Of a stretch of DNA of 64,000 nucleotides, positions 16,342 through 27,168 are shown one piece after another (position 1 is the stretch's first letter; every line of letters starts with the position of its first letter). The notes below the pieces were generated by a model that did not search any database, had not been told where the DNA came from, and worked only from the letters and a program-made list of their open reading frames with translations. The DNA comes from Paenibacillus sp. YPG26 (GTDB lineage Bacteria; Bacillota; Bacilli; Paenibacillales; Paenibacillaceae), in the NCBI RefSeq assembly GCF_023704175.1, contig NZ_CP084530.1, forward strand, positions 1,133,501-1,197,500, given 5' to 3'. The translations under genes and the position numbers were made by a program.

Positions 16342-17247
16342 ATGCATGGACCCGAGGGAAGGGATAACATTGTATTGTTTCCCAAGACACTCGATTATTA
16401 TCAGATGGAGCTAACCCGGATGCTGGAGACCGAGCGCTATGGCGAGGCCGGAGAGCTGTTGGAGTTCCTGCTTCAGTGTCAGGGGCAGGAGCCCAGACAG
16501 TATGAAGAATGGAAGGCGCTGCTTGACTGGCTTAGAGACGCTTTTCCCGGAGTATCAGGGGGAGGAATCGAGACTGGCATATATGAAGAGGACGAAGAGT
16601 CGCTGGCCCGCATGCATATTGAAGCCAAGCTCGCCCTGGACAAGGACTATGGGAACAAGCTGCTTAAGGCAGCTATGGAGAGCCCGTTATCCGAGCATTC
16701 ACTACTTGCGCTTGAGCAGCTGTCGTATTTGGATATGCCGGAGATTGATGAGGCTCTGCACGGTTGGCTGGACAGGGAGAACATACATCCCCTGATTCAA
16801 TTCCATATCCTGCAGACCTTGCGCCGTAGAGGTGCCCAAGGTATCGTTAGTTTTGTCCGGGGTCAGGAGCCAGTGGAAGTTGAACTCGAGACCGTTCCGC
16901 TAAAGTCAGCCGATTTCCCGCCGCAGGTCCAAAAAATATTGGAGCGTGTAGGCGACCAGACCCAGGTTCATAACCCGACCCTGTTCTATTTCGCTCAGGA
17001 ATTTTGGTTCCAATTCGTTATGGGGGTGTATGGCACAAGGGATTATGCGTCTATTCTGACCGAGGATGACAGCACAATGGACATTTGGGCTGCGGCGCTG
17101 CATCAGACGATTTCAGAGAGCCTTCCTGATGGCAGAAGTGATAGTGATATAAGGCTGGTATATGGGATTACGGACGCTCTTCGCCTCCGCTATGAGCAGG
17201 TCTACAGATCTATGAAACAGTTTGTTTATTCGGGACAGGGCAGATAA
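16342..17247 (+). CDS. Helical-repeat protein in the YsoA position, 301 aa
   Basis: The start ATG 16342 follows AAAGGAGGG. The protein is soluble and mostly helical, with two-helix repeats resembling TPR/HEAT units in residues about 15-170 (YGEAGELLEFLLQC; LLALEQLSYLDMPEIDEAL; IQFHILQTLRRRGAQG). The aromatic C-terminal half (NPTLFYFAQEFWFQFVMGVYG) has no recognised motif. In B. subtilis the TPR protein YsoA sits directly upstream of tig, and this gene has that place. Homology to YsoA is inferred from position and general fold rather than clear sequence motifs. A promoter for tig follows, so it is probably transcribed separately. Confidence 0.8.
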   Translation: MHGPEGRDNIVLFPKTLDYYQMELTRMLETERYGEAGELLEFLLQCQGQEPRQYEEWKALLDWLRDAFPGVSGGGIETGIYEEDEESLARMHIEAKLALDKDYGNKLLKAAMESPLSEHSLLALEQLSYLDMPEIDEALHGWLDRENIHPLIQFHILQTLRRRGAQGIVSFVRGQEPVEVELETVPLKSADFPPQVQKILERVGDQTQVHNPTLFYFAQEFWFQFVMGVYGTRDYASILTEDDSTMDIWAAALHQTISESLPDGRSDSDIRLVYGITDALRLRYEQVYRSMKQFVYSGQGR

Positions 17248-17291
17248 ATGGAGGCGGACTGTTTTTCCTGCTTCGCCCAGCCGTGGAACAC

Positions 17292-17320
17292 TTGTAAAAA
17301 GCTGTGTTGTTGTTTATAAT
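17292..17320 (+). promoter_or_regulatory. Sigma-A promoter of tig
   Basis: TTGTAA (17292-17297), a 17-bp spacer and a perfect TATAAT (17315-17320). It lies 108 bp upstream of the tig start. Confidence 0.7.
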
Positions 17321-17427
17321 GTAGTGGTTGTTCTTGTTCTGTACGTGAGTGAGGAATAATGAAATTGAAGCCGGATACATATCAGGATTCAATATATGTG
17401 AACTTATTTTGGAGGGGAAAGCATAAA

Positions 17428-18774
17428 ATGAAAGCAACTTGGGAAAAAATAGAGAAGAACCTCGGCGTTCTCGAGGTCGAAGTGGATGCGGATCGTGTAT
17501 CTGCAGCGCTGGATAAAGCTTTTAACAAAGTAGTCAAGAAAGCCACTGTACCTGGATTCCGTAAAGGCAAAGTGCCTCGGCCAATTTTCGAAGCGCGTTA
17601 CGGGGTTGAAAGCCTCTACCAAGACGCCATTGATATTTTGCTCCCTGAAGTATACAGCGAAGCTGTTGAGCAGACTGACATCTTCCCGGTAGACCGTCCT
17701 GAAGTAGACGTTGAGCAATTTGGCAAAGGACAAGCTTTCAAATTCAAAGCTAAAGTTACTGTTAAGCCAGAAGTGAAGCTTGGCGAATACAAAGGTATCG
17801 AAGTTGCAGCTGAGAACGTGGAAGTAACTGAAGAAGAAGTGGCTCAAGAGCTTGAGCGTCTTCAGCAGCGTCACGCTGAGCTTGTTGTTATCGACGAAGA
17901 AACTGCACAGAACGGCGACACTGTCGTAATCGACTTTGACGGTTCCGTTGATGGCGTTCCTTTCGAAGGCGGTAAGTCTGAGCGTTATTCCCTTGAGCTG
18001 GGCAGCAACACATTCATCCCTGGTTTCGAGGAGCAAGTAGTTGGCCTCGCTACAGGTGACTTCAAGGATGTTACAGTTACTTTCCCTGAAGCTTACCATG
18101 CAGAAGAATTGGCAGGTAAGGAAGCTGTATTTAAAGTGAAAGTTCATGAGATCAAGCGCAAGCAGCTTCCAGAACTTGATGATGAGTTCGCCAAAGATGT
18201 TAGTGAATTTGATACTCTTGAAGAATATAAAGAAGATTTGAAGAAGCAGCTTGCTGACCGCAAATCGAAAGAGAACGAAGCAGCCCGCGAATCCTACCTG
18301 GTTGATCAGGTTGGAGAGAAAGCGGAAGTTGAAATTCCAAGTGCTATGGTGCAAGGTGAAGTACAGAACATGGTTCGCGATTTCGACAACCGTCTTCGTA
18401 CTCAAGGTATGAACCTTGAAATGTTCCTTAGCTTCTCTGGACAGACTCTTACCGAACTTCAAGAACAAATGGAAGGCGATGCTCAGAAGCGCGTTCGCAA
18501 CAACCTTGTTCTTGAACAAATCGCTAAAGAAGAGAACATTGAAGTTACTGAGGACGAGCTCAATGCTGAGCTGAACACAATGGCTGAGGCTTACAAGCGC
18601 ACGCCTGAAGAAATCCGCAATATCCTTGCGGCTAACGGTTCTCTTGGAAGCATGCGTGAAGAAGTATTGCTTCGCAAAACGATTCAATTCCTTCTTGAGA
18701 ATGCAAAAGAGGTTCCAGCTGACCAGTTGAAGCCATCTGCTGATGCTAAGGAAGAAGCAGCTGAAGAGAAGTAA
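17428..18774 (+). CDS. tig: Trigger factor, ribosome-associated chaperone and prolyl isomerase, 448 aa
   Basis: It binds ribosomal protein L23 at the exit tunnel and shields nascent chains. The ribosome-docking signature GFRKGKVPR is at about residues 43-51. The FKBP-type isomerase domain spans about 155-245 (NGDTVVIDFDGSVDGVPFEGG). The rest is the helical chaperone arms, with an acidic C-terminus (EEAAEEK). GGAGGGG at 17411 fixes the start at ATG 17428; 23 in-frame codons upstream lack a ribosome site. The gene ends before a strong terminator and is followed by clpP and clpX with their own promoter. Codon use is strongly biased, as expected for high expression. Confidence 0.96.
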   Translation: MKATWEKIEKNLGVLEVEVDADRVSAALDKAFNKVVKKATVPGFRKGKVPRPIFEARYGVESLYQDAIDILLPEVYSEAVEQTDIFPVDRPEVDVEQFGKGQAFKFKAKVTVKPEVKLGEYKGIEVAAENVEVTEEEVAQELERLQQRHAELVVIDEETAQNGDTVVIDFDGSVDGVPFEGGKSERYSLELGSNTFIPGFEEQVVGLATGDFKDVTVTFPEAYHAEELAGKEAVFKVKVHEIKRKQLPELDDEFAKDVSEFDTLEEYKEDLKKQLADRKSKENEAARESYLVDQVGEKAEVEIPSAMVQGEVQNMVRDFDNRLRTQGMNLEMFLSFSGQTLTELQEQMEGDAQKRVRNNLVLEQIAKEENIEVTEDELNAELNTMAEAYKRTPEEIRNILAANGSLGSMREEVLLRKTIQFLLENAKEVPADQLKPSADAKEEAAEEK

Positions 18775-18835
18775 TTTTTGCTTAAATCAATAAGCTGATT
18801 CAGCATATATATAGTTACACTGTAAGGGATAACCT

Positions 18836-18869
18836 TAAGGCACGTATTTCAAATGCGTGCCTTATTTTT
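18836..18869 (+). terminator. Terminator of tig
   Basis: Stem TAAGGCACG(TATTT) / (AAAT)GCGTGCCTTA followed by TTTTT, about 60 bp after the tig stop. Confidence 0.88.
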
Positions 18870-18933
18870 CACTAAGAAAGAATACATTTTCTTCCATCGC
18901 GTTCTGCTAACTCTGTAATTACCTGTGTGAAAA

Positions 18934-18962
18934 ATGACAGAGGTCTGTGAACATGATAAAAT
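18934..18962 (+). promoter_or_regulatory. Sigma-A-type promoter of clpP
   Basis: ATGACA (18934-18939), a 17-bp spacer and TAAAAT (18957-18962). No CtsR-type GGTCAAA tandem repeat was found around it, so class III heat-shock control as in B. subtilis is not evident. Confidence 0.6.
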
Positions 18963-19049
18963 AGGAAATGTGATATACAGGATGACCTTAGTGTATGCTT
19001 ATTGGGGCTCTGTATAGATAATACGAATAGAGAAAAGAGGCTTGGGACT

Positions 19050-19640
19050 ATGAGTATCGTACCTATGGTTATAGAACAAACGAGTCGGGGAGAACGATCT
19101 TACGATATTTATTCCAGACTTCTTAAGGATCGTATTATCTTTCTCAGTAATGCAATTGACGATGAAGTAGCAAATATCGTAATTGCCCAACTCTTGTTCT
19201 TGGCAGCCGAAGATCCTGAGAAAGACATCCATTTATACATCAATTCGCCTGGTGGTTCTATTACAGCAGGTATGGGTATATATGATACAATGCAGTTTAT
19301 ACAACCGGATGTTTCTACCATCTGTGTTGGTATGGCAGCGAGCATGGGCTCATTGCTGCTTACTGCGGGAGCACCAGGCAAGCGTTTTGCCCTGCCAAAC
19401 AGTGAAGTGATGATCCACCAGCCTCTAGGTGGAGTGCAAGGTCAAGCCTCAGATATCAAGATTCATGCAGAATGGATCATTAGGACAAAACAAAAGGTCA
19501 ACCAAATATATTTGGAACGTACCGGTCAAACTCTGGATAAGATTGAACGGGATACAGACCGCGATTACTTCATGAGTGCGGAAGAAGCACAGGCCTATGG
19601 AATTATAGACCAGGTCATTAACAAACCCATTAAATCTTAA
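19050..19640 (+). CDS. clpP: ATP-dependent Clp protease proteolytic subunit, 196 aa
   Basis: Serine protease that forms a 14-mer chamber fed by ClpX or ClpC. The catalytic triad is Ser98 (GMAASMGS), His123 ([10 protein letters not shown]) and Asp172 (DTDRDYF). The oxyanion-hole strand [11 protein letters not shown] is at 65-74. The start is ATG 19050 after AAAGAGG; a longer in-frame reading from 19002 has no ribosome site. It lies between tig and clpX, the arrangement of most bacteria; in B. subtilis clpP is elsewhere. Confidence 0.96.
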   Translation: MSIVPMVIEQTSRGERSYDIYSRLLKDRIIFLSNAIDDEVANIVIAQLLFLAAEDPEKDIHLYINSPGGSITAGMGIYDTMQFIQPDVSTICVGMAASMGSLLLTAGAPGKRFALPNSEVMIHQPLGGVQGQASDIKIHAEWIIRTKQKVNQIYLERTGQTLDKIERDTDRDYFMSAEEAQAYGIIDQVINKPIKS

Positions 19641-19656
19641 AGGGGTGTAACCATAC

Positions 19657-20913
19657 ATGTTCAAATTTAACGAAGAAAAAGGACAACTGAAATGTTCTTT
19701 CTGTGGTAAGTCACAGGAACAAGTACGCAAACTTGTAGCCGGACCAGGCGTTTATATATGTGATGAATGTATCGAGCTATGCACGGAGATCGTGGAAGAG
19801 GAGCTCGGTCATGAGGAAGAGTTTGATTTGAAGGAAATTCCAAAACCTCGTGAAATTCGTGACATTCTTGACCAATATGTAATTGGGCAGGATCAGGCTA
19901 AGAAGTCTCTGTCGGTAGCGGTATACAACCACTACAAACGGGTGAATACACAGAGCAAGATTGAAGATGTGGAGCTTCAAAAGAGTAACATCCTGCTCCT
20001 TGGACCTACGGGTTCCGGTAAGACTCTGCTTGCCCAGACTATGGCCAAAATTCTTAATGTTCCTTTCGCTATTGCCGATGCAACCTCGCTTACTGAAGCA
20101 GGTTATGTGGGTGAAGATGTAGAGAACATTCTGCTGAAGTTAATCCAGGCTGCCGATTACGATGTGGAGAAAGCAGAACGCGGGATTATCTATATCGATG
20201 AGATTGATAAAGTTGCCCGCAAGTCCGAGAATCCATCGATCACCCGTGATGTATCAGGTGAAGGTGTGCAGCAAGCGTTGCTTAAGATTCTTGAAGGGAC
20301 TGTAGCTTCTGTACCTCCGCAAGGTGGACGCAAGCACCCTCATCAAGAATTTATTCAAATCGATACTACGAATATCCTGTTCATTTGCGGCGGTGCCTTT
20401 GATGGACTGGAACAAATGATCAAGCGCCGTGTAGGTAAGAAAGTTATCGGATTCAATGCGGCTGCTGACGGTCAGAAGGATCTTAAGCCAGGTGAATACC
20501 TGGGAATGGTTCTTCCGGAAGACCTTCTCAAATTCGGACTTATTCCTGAATTTGTGGGTCGTCTGCCGGTCATCTCCACATTGGAGCCGCTGGATGAGAC
20601 TACGCTGGTTCGTATTCTATCCGAGCCGAAGAACGCTTTGGTGAAGCAGTACCAGAAGCTTCTTGAACTCGACAATGTGAAGCTTCAATTTGAGCCAAAG
20701 GCCTTGGAGGCTATTGCTCGCGAAGCGATCAAACGGAACACAGGGGCGCGCGGTCTTCGTGCAATTATTGAGGGAATCATGTTAGATGTGATGTATGAAG
20801 TTCCTTCACGCGATGATATCACGGACTGTGTAATTACCGAGAAGGTTGTTGAAGAGAAAGTGGTTCCTGAGCTCCAGGTTCAGAAGAAGAACAAACAAGA
20901 AGAGAGCGCCTAA
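19657..20913 (+). CDS. clpX: ATP-dependent Clp protease unfoldase ClpX, 418 aa
   Basis: AAA+ hexameric unfoldase that delivers substrates to ClpP. An N-terminal zinc-binding domain has four cysteines (CSFCGKS and CDEC, residues about 12-37). Walker A is [12 protein letters not shown] (about 112-123), Walker B is IIYIDEIDK, the pore loop is GYVGED and the RKH loop lies in the RRVGKK region. The ClpP-contacting loop IGF ([10 protein letters not shown]) and the sensor-2 [10 protein letters not shown] are also present. It follows clpP by 16 bp, with AAAGGGGTG before the start, so the two are co-transcribed. Confidence 0.97.
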   Translation: MFKFNEEKGQLKCSFCGKSQEQVRKLVAGPGVYICDECIELCTEIVEEELGHEEEFDLKEIPKPREIRDILDQYVIGQDQAKKSLSVAVYNHYKRVNTQSKIEDVELQKSNILLLGPTGSGKTLLAQTMAKILNVPFAIADATSLTEAGYVGEDVENILLKLIQAADYDVEKAERGIIYIDEIDKVARKSENPSITRDVSGEGVQQALLKILEGTVASVPPQGGRKHPHQEFIQIDTTNILFICGGAFDGLEQMIKRRVGKKVIGFNAAADGQKDLKPGEYLGMVLPEDLLKFGLIPEFVGRLPVISTLEPLDETTLVRILSEPKNALVKQYQKLLELDNVKLQFEPKALEAIAREAIKRNTGARGLRAIIEGIMLDVMYEVPSRDDITDCVITEKVVEEKVVPELQVQKKNKQEESA

Positions 20914-20959
20914 GCCTAAGGCTGATTAGCAAAGTGCTTGATTAAATAATATGCTGAAT

Positions 20960-21003
20960 CTCCACCCTAATGGTCCTTCGGGGCCAGCGATAGGGTGGAG
21001 TTT
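20960..21003 (+). terminator. Terminator-like hairpin after clpX
   Basis: Two nested stems: CTCCACCCT / AGGGTGGAG outside and GGTCC-TTCG-GGGCC inside. It is followed only by TTT, so strength is uncertain. Confidence 0.6.
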
Positions 21004-21026
21004 GGCGTTATGGGAGAGACCTGAAC

Positions 21027-22139
21027 ATGACATTCTTGAGACAAGATACCCGGCCTGTCAAGGTGGGGAATCTGACCATTGGCGGCAGTAACGAAGTGCT
21101 TATTCAGAGTATGTGTACAACAAAGACAGCAGATGTGGAAGCTACTGTAGCCGAAATTTTACGTCTGGAAGAAGCAGGTTGTCAGCTGGTACGTGTAACC
21201 GTGAATAACGAGGAAGCTGCTGCGGCGATTAAGGAAATCAAGAAGAGAATTCATATCCCTCTAGTTGCAGATATCCACTTCAATCACAAGCTTGCGCTTC
21301 AAGCCATCGAGAACGGCATAGATAAGGTCCGGATTAATCCGGGGAATATCGGCCGCAGGGAGAAGGTAGAAGCTGTAGTGAAGGCTTGCAAGGAAAAGGG
21401 AATCCCTATCCGTATCGGGGTAAATGCGGGCTCACTGGAGAATCATCTCCTTGAGAAATATGGATATCCAACTCCGGAAGCTATGGTAGAGAGTGCGCTT
21501 TACCATATAGGGATTCTGGAGGAACTGGATTTTCACGATATTATTGTCTCCTTGAAGGCATCAGATGTGCCTATGGCCATTGCTGCATATTCCAAAGCTG
21601 CAGAAGTTATACCTTATCCGCTCCACCTGGGTATTACCGAAGCAGGGACTCTATTCTCAGGTACAGTGAAGAGCGCCGCAGGTATTGGCGCATTGTTATC
21701 CATGGGAATAGGATCGACTGTACGGATCTCGCTTAGTGCCGATCCGGTTGAGGAGGTTAAGGTTGCCCGGGAGCTGCTGAAGACATTCGGCCTGATCTCG
21801 AATGCTGCTACGCTCGTATCTTGCCCGACCTGCGGACGTCTGGATATTGATCTTTTCTCGATTGCCAACGAGGTTGAGGAGTATATTTCCAAGATTAAGG
21901 TTCCGATCAAAGTATCTGTACTTGGCTGTGCCGTTAACGGTCCGGGGGAAGCCCGTGAAGCCGATATCGGGATTGCTGGCGCACGCGGGGAAGGTATGCT
22001 CTTCCGGTACGGAGAGATGATCCGTAAAGTGCCGGAAGCGGAGCTTCTGTCGGAGCTTAAGAAAGAGATTGACCATATCGTGGAAGTATATGAGGCAACG
22101 GGGGAAATACCTGGCCGCAAGGAACATAGTGTGCGATAA
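21027..22139 (+). CDS. ispG: 4-hydroxy-3-methylbut-2-enyl-diphosphate synthase, 370 aa
   Basis: An iron-sulfur enzyme of the non-mevalonate isoprenoid pathway that makes HMBPP from methylerythritol cyclodiphosphate. The N-terminal TIM barrel includes [11 protein letters not shown] and LVADIHFN. The C-terminal [4Fe-4S] site has CPTCGR (about residue 268) and [11 protein letters not shown] (about 303). The length is typical. GGGAGAG precedes ATG 21027. It is flanked by terminators, so probably a single-gene unit. In B. subtilis ispG is elsewhere; here it is inserted between clpX and lonB. Confidence 0.96.
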   Translation: MTFLRQDTRPVKVGNLTIGGSNEVLIQSMCTTKTADVEATVAEILRLEEAGCQLVRVTVNNEEAAAAIKEIKKRIHIPLVADIHFNHKLALQAIENGIDKVRINPGNIGRREKVEAVVKACKEKGIPIRIGVNAGSLENHLLEKYGYPTPEAMVESALYHIGILEELDFHDIIVSLKASDVPMAIAAYSKAAEVIPYPLHLGITEAGTLFSGTVKSAAGIGALLSMGIGSTVRISLSADPVEEVKVARELLKTFGLISNAATLVSCPTCGRLDIDLFSIANEVEEYISKIKVPIKVSVLGCAVNGPGEAREADIGIAGARGEGMLFRYGEMIRKVPEAELLSELKKEIDHIVEVYEATGEIPGRKEHSVR

Positions 22140-22146
22140 AGAGGAT

Positions 22147-22182
22147 AGCCGTGAACGGTTCTGAACCGTTTGCGGCTTTTTT
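22147..22182 (+). terminator. Terminator of ispG
   Basis: Stem AGCCG(T)GAACGGTT / AACCGTTTGCGGCT with a short loop and T6, eight bases after the stop. Confidence 0.9.
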
Positions 22183-22298
22183 ACTTGCTAATATTGTTAA
22201 TCATTCCTGTCCAAAAAACCTCATCCTTGGCGTTTACCCTTATCCAAAAAGGCTATACTACCAAGTAACAGGTGTTGAAAATGGGAGGTTGGTTAAAC

Positions 22299-24008
22299 AT
22301 GGATTTGAGTATGATCATTATGGCGGTACAACTGTTCTTTGCAGTAGTTATCGGGATATATTTCTGGAACCTGCTCCGCAGTCAGAAGGGCAACCGGAGT
22401 GCGGTAGACAGGGAGTCCCGCAAGGAGATGGATAAGCTCAGAAAGCTGAGAGCCGTCTCGCTCACAAAGCCATTGGCAGAGCGTGCCCGTCCTGCGGCGA
22501 TGAGCGATATTGTCGGCCAGAAGGATGGCCTTAAGGCTCTGAAGGCTGCCTTGTGCAGTGCGAACCCTCAACATGTCATCATATATGGACCTCCCGGAGT
22601 GGGTAAGACAGCAGCTGCAAGAGTTGTCATGGAAGAGGCGAAGAAGAATCCCCATTCTCCATTTCGGTCAGATGCTAAATTTACTGAGATTGATGCCACC
22701 ACAGCAAGATTTGATGAGCGGGGGATTGCTGATCCATTGATTGGATCGGTCCATGACCCGATATACCAGGGTGCAGGCGCAATGGGCGTGGCTGGTATCC
22801 CCCAGCCGAAGCCAGGCGCCGTGACCAAAGCTCATGGAGGAATTCTGTTCATCGATGAGATTGGTGAACTGCATCCGGTGCAAATTAACAAGCTGCTCAA
22901 GGTGCTTGAGGACAGGAAAGTATTCCTCGAAAGCGCATATTATAACTCGGAGGACAACGGAACCCCGGCTTATATCCATGATATATTCCAGAACGGGCTT
23001 CCTGCTGACTTTCGCCTGGTGGGAGCTACAACACGCTCGCCACAAGAGCTGCCGCCTGCGTTAAGATCCCGCTGTATGGAGGTATTCTTCCGTCCCCTTC
23101 TTCCAGATGAGATCGCCCAAATTGCGGAGGACGCGGTGAAGCGGATTGGACTTGAGCCTTGCGGTGAAGCCGTGGATGTCATTAAGAAATTCGCCACGAA
23201 TGGCCGGGAAGCCGTCAATATGGTACAGCTTGCTGCAGGACTTGCTCTGACGGAGAAGCGAAACCACCTGCTGGCATCGGATCTGGAGTGGGTCGCTACA
23301 AGCAGCCAGCTTGTGCCCAGACCTGAGCGTAAGATTTATGAACATCCTCAGGTAGGTGTGGTGAACGGGTTGGCTGTATATGGGCCCAATATGGGTGCCC
23401 TGCTGGAAATAGAAGCTACAGCTGTTCCAGCCGAGAGGGGCATGGGGAGCTGTAACATTACAGGAGTTGTAGACGAGGAGGAGATTGGAGGGGGCAATCG
23501 CACCCTTCGCCGGAAGAGTATGGCCAAGGGCTCTGTAGAGAACGTTTTGACTGTACTTAAGAGCATTGGACTGGATCCCTCACATTATGATCTACACATT
23601 AATTTCCCAGGCGGAACGCCGATTGACGGACCTTCTGCCGGTCTCGCCATTGCCACGGCAATTACTTCGGCGATACGGAATATAACGGTCGATAACCGCA
23701 TAGCCATGACCGGAGAGCTTGGCATCCACGGTAAGGTCAAGCCGATCGGCGGCGTGGTGGCGAAGGTGGAAGCAGCTTTTCAGGCTGGTGCAACAACGGT
23801 ATTGGTTCCGAGAGAGAATTGGCAGAGCCTGTTCGAGGATTTGAACGGGGTTAAGGTGATACCGGTAGAATCGGTAAAAGAAGCGTTCCAGCATGTGTTC
23901 GGTCCCGAAGCCGGGCGCAGCTTTGGATTAACGACTGCGGGTGAGATATTTACTCCGCCTGCGCCTGCTTTTTTCCAAGTTGAATCCCCCCATACGGAAT
24001 CACTATAA
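22299..24008 (+). CDS. lonB: Membrane-anchored Lon-type protease LonB, 569 aa
   Basis: ATP-dependent serine protease. In B. subtilis LonB is forespore-expressed under sigma-F. The start ATG 22299 follows GGGAGG. One transmembrane helix is at residues 3-22 (MIIMAVQLFFAVVIGIYFW). Walker A is [12 protein letters not shown] (about 100-111), and ILFIDEIGELH is Walker B. The C-terminal Lon protease domain has the catalytic Ser in DGPSAGLAIA (about 455) and Lys in KPIGGVVAKVEAA (about 497). It lies directly upstream of lon as in B. subtilis. Confidence 0.94.
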   Translation: MDLSMIIMAVQLFFAVVIGIYFWNLLRSQKGNRSAVDRESRKEMDKLRKLRAVSLTKPLAERARPAAMSDIVGQKDGLKALKAALCSANPQHVIIYGPPGVGKTAAARVVMEEAKKNPHSPFRSDAKFTEIDATTARFDERGIADPLIGSVHDPIYQGAGAMGVAGIPQPKPGAVTKAHGGILFIDEIGELHPVQINKLLKVLEDRKVFLESAYYNSEDNGTPAYIHDIFQNGLPADFRLVGATTRSPQELPPALRSRCMEVFFRPLLPDEIAQIAEDAVKRIGLEPCGEAVDVIKKFATNGREAVNMVQLAAGLALTEKRNHLLASDLEWVATSSQLVPRPERKIYEHPQVGVVNGLAVYGPNMGALLEIEATAVPAERGMGSCNITGVVDEEEIGGGNRTLRRKSMAKGSVENVLTVLKSIGLDPSHYDLHINFPGGTPIDGPSAGLAIATAITSAIRNITVDNRIAMTGELGIHGKVKPIGGVVAKVEAAFQAGATTVLVPRENWQSLFEDLNGVKVIPVESVKEAFQHVFGPEAGRSFGLTTAGEIFTPPAPAFFQVESPHTESL

Positions 24009-24013
24009 GAGTC

Positions 24014-24036
24014 GAGCGGCTGTCTGGCAGCCGCTC
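24014..24036 (+). terminator. Hairpin after lonB
   Basis: A perfect 9-bp stem GAGCGGCTG / CAGCCGCTC with a five-base loop six bases after the stop. The T-run is weak (TTCGTTGG), so termination may be partial. Confidence 0.65.
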
Positions 24037-24040
24037 TTCG

Positions 24041-24070
24041 TTGGTGTTTTAAAGGAACATTTGCTAAAAT
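24041..24070 (+). promoter_or_regulatory. Candidate promoter of lon
   Basis: Extended -10 TGCTAAAAT (TAAAAT 24065-24070) with TTGGTG 18 bp upstream (24041-24046). It lies 97 bp before the lon start. Confidence 0.5.
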
Positions 24071-24166
24071 AGGAATAATATCTCCTGAGAAACCTGAGTT
24101 TTTAGGGGGGAACCATCAGGCAGACGCAACATATAAAAGCTGAGAACCATTGGAGGTGCGATAGCG

Positions 24167-26506
24167 ATGGGAACCCACAAATTAGGTAAAGGTCGTCGTT
24201 TTCCTTTGCTGCCACTACGGGGATTGCTAGTATACCCTAGTATGGTCCTGCATTTGGATGTAGGACGAGAGAAGTCCGTTAAGGCATTGGAAAAGGCGAT
24301 GGTTGATGATAATTTAATACTCCTGTGTTCTCAATCCGAAGTGAACATCGAAGAGCCTACCCAGGAGGATATATTCCGAATTGGTACGGTGGCTAAGGTC
24401 CGTCAGATGCTGAAGCTTCCTAACGGAACGATCCGCGTTCTTGTTGAAGGGATGGAGCGGGCCGAGATTATTCATTATCTGGATACAGAAGAGTACTATG
24501 AGGTTATGGCAAAAGAACTGCCTGAGGAGGAATCGGCCGACCCTGAGGTGGATGCCTTAATGCGTACGGTTCTTACCCAGTTTGAACATTATATTAATTT
24601 GTCCAAGAAAGTAACTCCCGAGACGCTTGCCGCTGTCTCGGATATCGAGGAGCCGGGGCGCCTGGCCGACGTGATTACAAGTCACCTGTCCCTGAAGATC
24701 AAAGACAAGCAGGAGATTCTGGAGACAATTGATGTTCAGAAGCGGCTGGAGAAGCTGCTTGATATCCTGAATAATGAACGTGAAGTGCTGGAACTCGAGC
24801 GCAAGATCAGCCAGCGGGTCAAGAAGCAGATGGAGAAGACGCAGAAGGAGTATTACCTGCGCGAGCAGATGAAGGCGATCCAGAAGGAGCTTGGTGAGAA
24901 GGAAGGCCGGGCAGGCGAAGTGGAAGAGCTCCGAGGTCAAATGGAGGAGAAACAGCTCCCTGAGAAGGTTCGCGAGAAGGTTGAGAAGGAGATTGACAGG
25001 CTTGAGAAAATGCCGGCCAGTTCAGCAGAAGGCGGAGTAATTCGCAACTATGTAGATTGGCTGCTCAGCCTGCCATGGTCGAACCAGACGGAGGACGATC
25101 TTGACCTTGCGAAAGCAGAACAGATCCTGAATGATGACCATTATGGTCTCGACAAGCCCAAGGAACGTGTGCTTGAATACTTGGCTGTACAGAAATTGGT
25201 CAAGAAGCTGAAAGGACCTATTCTATGCCTTGTAGGGCCTCCAGGAGTCGGTAAAACTTCCTTGGCGCGCTCCATCGCACGTTCGCTGGGCAGAGAATTT
25301 GTACGAATCTCTCTTGGCGGGGTCCGGGATGAAGCGGAAATCCGCGGTCACCGGAGAACTTACGTAGGCGCTATGCCTGGACGTGTTATTCAGGGCATGA
25401 AGACGGCAGGTACTCTTAATCCGGTCTTCCTGCTTGACGAAATTGACAAGATGGCATCGGATTTCCGGGGAGACCCTTCTGCGGCGCTTCTTGAGGTGCT
25501 TGATCCGGAACAGAACAATACATTTAGCGACCACTTCATCGAAGTTCCATTTGATCTGTCCAACGTGATGTTTGTAACGACAGCGAATGCGGTTCATAAC
25601 ATTCCGCGTCCGCTTCTCGACCGGATGGAGATGCTCTATATTCCGGGGTATACAGAACTTGAGAAGCTTCAGATTGCCTCGCGCTATCTCCTGCCTAAGC
25701 AGAAGAGGGAGCATGGATTGAGTTCAGAGCAGCTCATAATTGGCGAAGAAGCTCTGCTGAAGACTATTCGGGAGTACACGCGGGAGTCGGGTGTCCGTAA
25801 TCTGGAGCAGCAGGTTGCCGCACTTGCCCGCAAGGCGGCCAAGCGGATCGTCTCTGAGGAGATTGAATCGGTGGAGATCCTTCCTGATAATATAAAAGAT
25901 TACTTGGGTGTGCCTAAATTCCGGTATGGCGTTGCCGAGCTCGAGGATCAGATTGGTACGGTAACCGGGCTCGCCTGGACAGAGGTTGGCGGTGAGACAC
26001 TGATTATCGAAGTTACAGTTGTACCTGGAACCGGTAAGCTGACGCTGACCGGGAAGCTTGGGGATGTGATGAAGGAATCCGCCCAGGCCGCATTCAGTTA
26101 TACGCGCTCCAAGGCGAATGAACTTGGAATTCCGGCCGATTTTCATGAAAAGAACGACATTCATATTCATATCCCCGAAGGCGCTATTCCCAAAGATGGC
26201 CCTTCGGCAGGTATTACGATTGCTACTGCCCTGATATCGGCACTGACGAACAAGCAGGTCTCCAAGGATGTAGCCATGACCGGGGAGATTACACTCCGCG
26301 GCCGCGTGCTTCCAATTGGCGGGCTGAAAGAGAAGTCGCTTGCAGCTCACCGGGCAGGCTACAAGAAAATTCTGCTGCCTAAAGATAACGAACGTGATCT
26401 GAGTGACATTCCGGAGAGTGTGCGAAATGATATGACCTTCGTACCGGTCTCACATATGGATCAAGTATTGAAACATGCGCTTACTGAACAAGTTGAAGTG
26501 CACTAG
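24167..26506 (+). CDS. lon: ATP-dependent protease Lon (LonA), 779 aa
   Basis: Cytosolic AAA+ serine protease for quality control. The N-terminal substrate-binding domain (residues about 13-205) starts [14 protein letters not shown] long coiled coil (about 190-260) precedes Walker [18 protein letters not shown] (about 355) and Walker [10 protein letters not shown]. The catalytic dyad is Ser in [15 protein letters not shown] (about 680) and Lys in [17 protein letters not shown] (about 722). GGAGGTG sits before ATG 24167. Followed after 15 bp by ysxC. Confidence 0.97.
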   Translation: MGTHKLGKGRRFPLLPLRGLLVYPSMVLHLDVGREKSVKALEKAMVDDNLILLCSQSEVNIEEPTQEDIFRIGTVAKVRQMLKLPNGTIRVLVEGMERAEIIHYLDTEEYYEVMAKELPEEESADPEVDALMRTVLTQFEHYINLSKKVTPETLAAVSDIEEPGRLADVITSHLSLKIKDKQEILETIDVQKRLEKLLDILNNEREVLELERKISQRVKKQMEKTQKEYYLREQMKAIQKELGEKEGRAGEVEELRGQMEEKQLPEKVREKVEKEIDRLEKMPASSAEGGVIRNYVDWLLSLPWSNQTEDDLDLAKAEQILNDDHYGLDKPKERVLEYLAVQKLVKKLKGPILCLVGPPGVGKTSLARSIARSLGREFVRISLGGVRDEAEIRGHRRTYVGAMPGRVIQGMKTAGTLNPVFLLDEIDKMASDFRGDPSAALLEVLDPEQNNTFSDHFIEVPFDLSNVMFVTTANAVHNIPRPLLDRMEMLYIPGYTELEKLQIASRYLLPKQKREHGLSSEQLIIGEEALLKTIREYTRESGVRNLEQQVAALARKAAKRIVSEEIESVEILPDNIKDYLGVPKFRYGVAELEDQIGTVTGLAWTEVGGETLIIEVTVVPGTGKLTLTGKLGDVMKESAQAAFSYTRSKANELGIPADFHEKNDIHIHIPEGAIPKDGPSAGITIATALISALTNKQVSKDVAMTGEITLRGRVLPIGGLKEKSLAAHRAGYKKILLPKDNERDLSDIPESVRNDMTFVPVSHMDQVLKHALTEQVEVH

Positions 26507-26521
26507 AGAGGAAACACTAGG

Positions 26522-27148
26522 ATGAAAGTAACAAGTTCTGAATTTATTATCAGTGCTGTAAGGCCTGAACAATACCCTGAGGACGGCTTGCCAGAGATTG
26601 CTCTGGCTGGCCGTTCCAATGTAGGTAAGTCCTCATTGATCAACCGTATGATTAACCGCAAAAATCTGGCCCGGACCAGTTCTACGCCGGGTAAGACCCA
26701 GCATCTCAATTACTACCGTATCAATGATGCGCTATATTTTGTAGACTTTCCCGGATATGGCTACGCCAAGGTGTCCAAGGTACAGCGCCAGGTATGGGGG
26801 AAGATGATTGAAGAGTTCCTGACGATTCGTGAACCACTGAAGCTGGTGCTTCTCATTATTGACCTAAGGCATCCGCCATCCAAGGACGATGAGTTAATGT
26901 ATGACTGGCTCAAGCACTATGATCTGCCCGTGTGTGTAGTGGCGACTAAGGCGGACAAGATTCCTAAGAGCCGTTGGCAGAAGCATATCAAAATCATTCG
27001 GGATGCGCTTGTGATGCGTGCAGGCGATGAACTTATCATGTTTTCCTCAGAAGCAGGTATTGGTAGAGATCAGCTTTGGAGTTTAATTAGCAGACACATT
27101 GAAGATCAAGACTCGGAGGTTCCGGAGGCAAGCCCTTCTTCGGACTGA
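26522..27148 (+). CDS. ysxC: Ribosome-biogenesis GTPase YsxC/EngB, 208 aa
   Basis: An essential TrmE-Era-EngA-family GTPase for late 50S assembly. G1 is [12 protein letters not shown] (about residues 30-41), G2 is in [11 protein letters not shown]3 is DFPGYG, G4 is ATKADK and G5 is FSSEAG. AGAGAGGAAAC precedes ATG 26522. It follows lon by 15 bp, the same pairing as in B. subtilis. The C-terminal 20 residues are acidic ([15 protein letters not shown]) and extend beyond the fold. Confidence 0.96.
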   Translation: MKVTSSEFIISAVRPEQYPEDGLPEIALAGRSNVGKSSLINRMINRKNLARTSSTPGKTQHLNYYRINDALYFVDFPGYGYAKVSKVQRQVWGKMIEEFLTIREPLKLVLLIIDLRHPPSKDDELMYDWLKHYDLPVCVVATKADKIPKSRWQKHIKIIRDALVMRAGDELIMFSSEAGIGRDQLWSLISRHIEDQDSEVPEASPSSD

Positions 27149-27168
27149 ATAAGAAGTGATGATATGGA

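Noticed and set aside
17404..18687. A 427-codon open frame on the minus strand opposite tig
   Set aside because: It mirrors the strongly codon-biased tig gene, is rich in Phe/Leu/Ser as expected of an antisense shadow, and has no recognisable domain.
18870..19049. CtsR heat-shock operator before clpP
   Set aside because: No tandem GGTCAAA heptads occur; only scattered partial matches.
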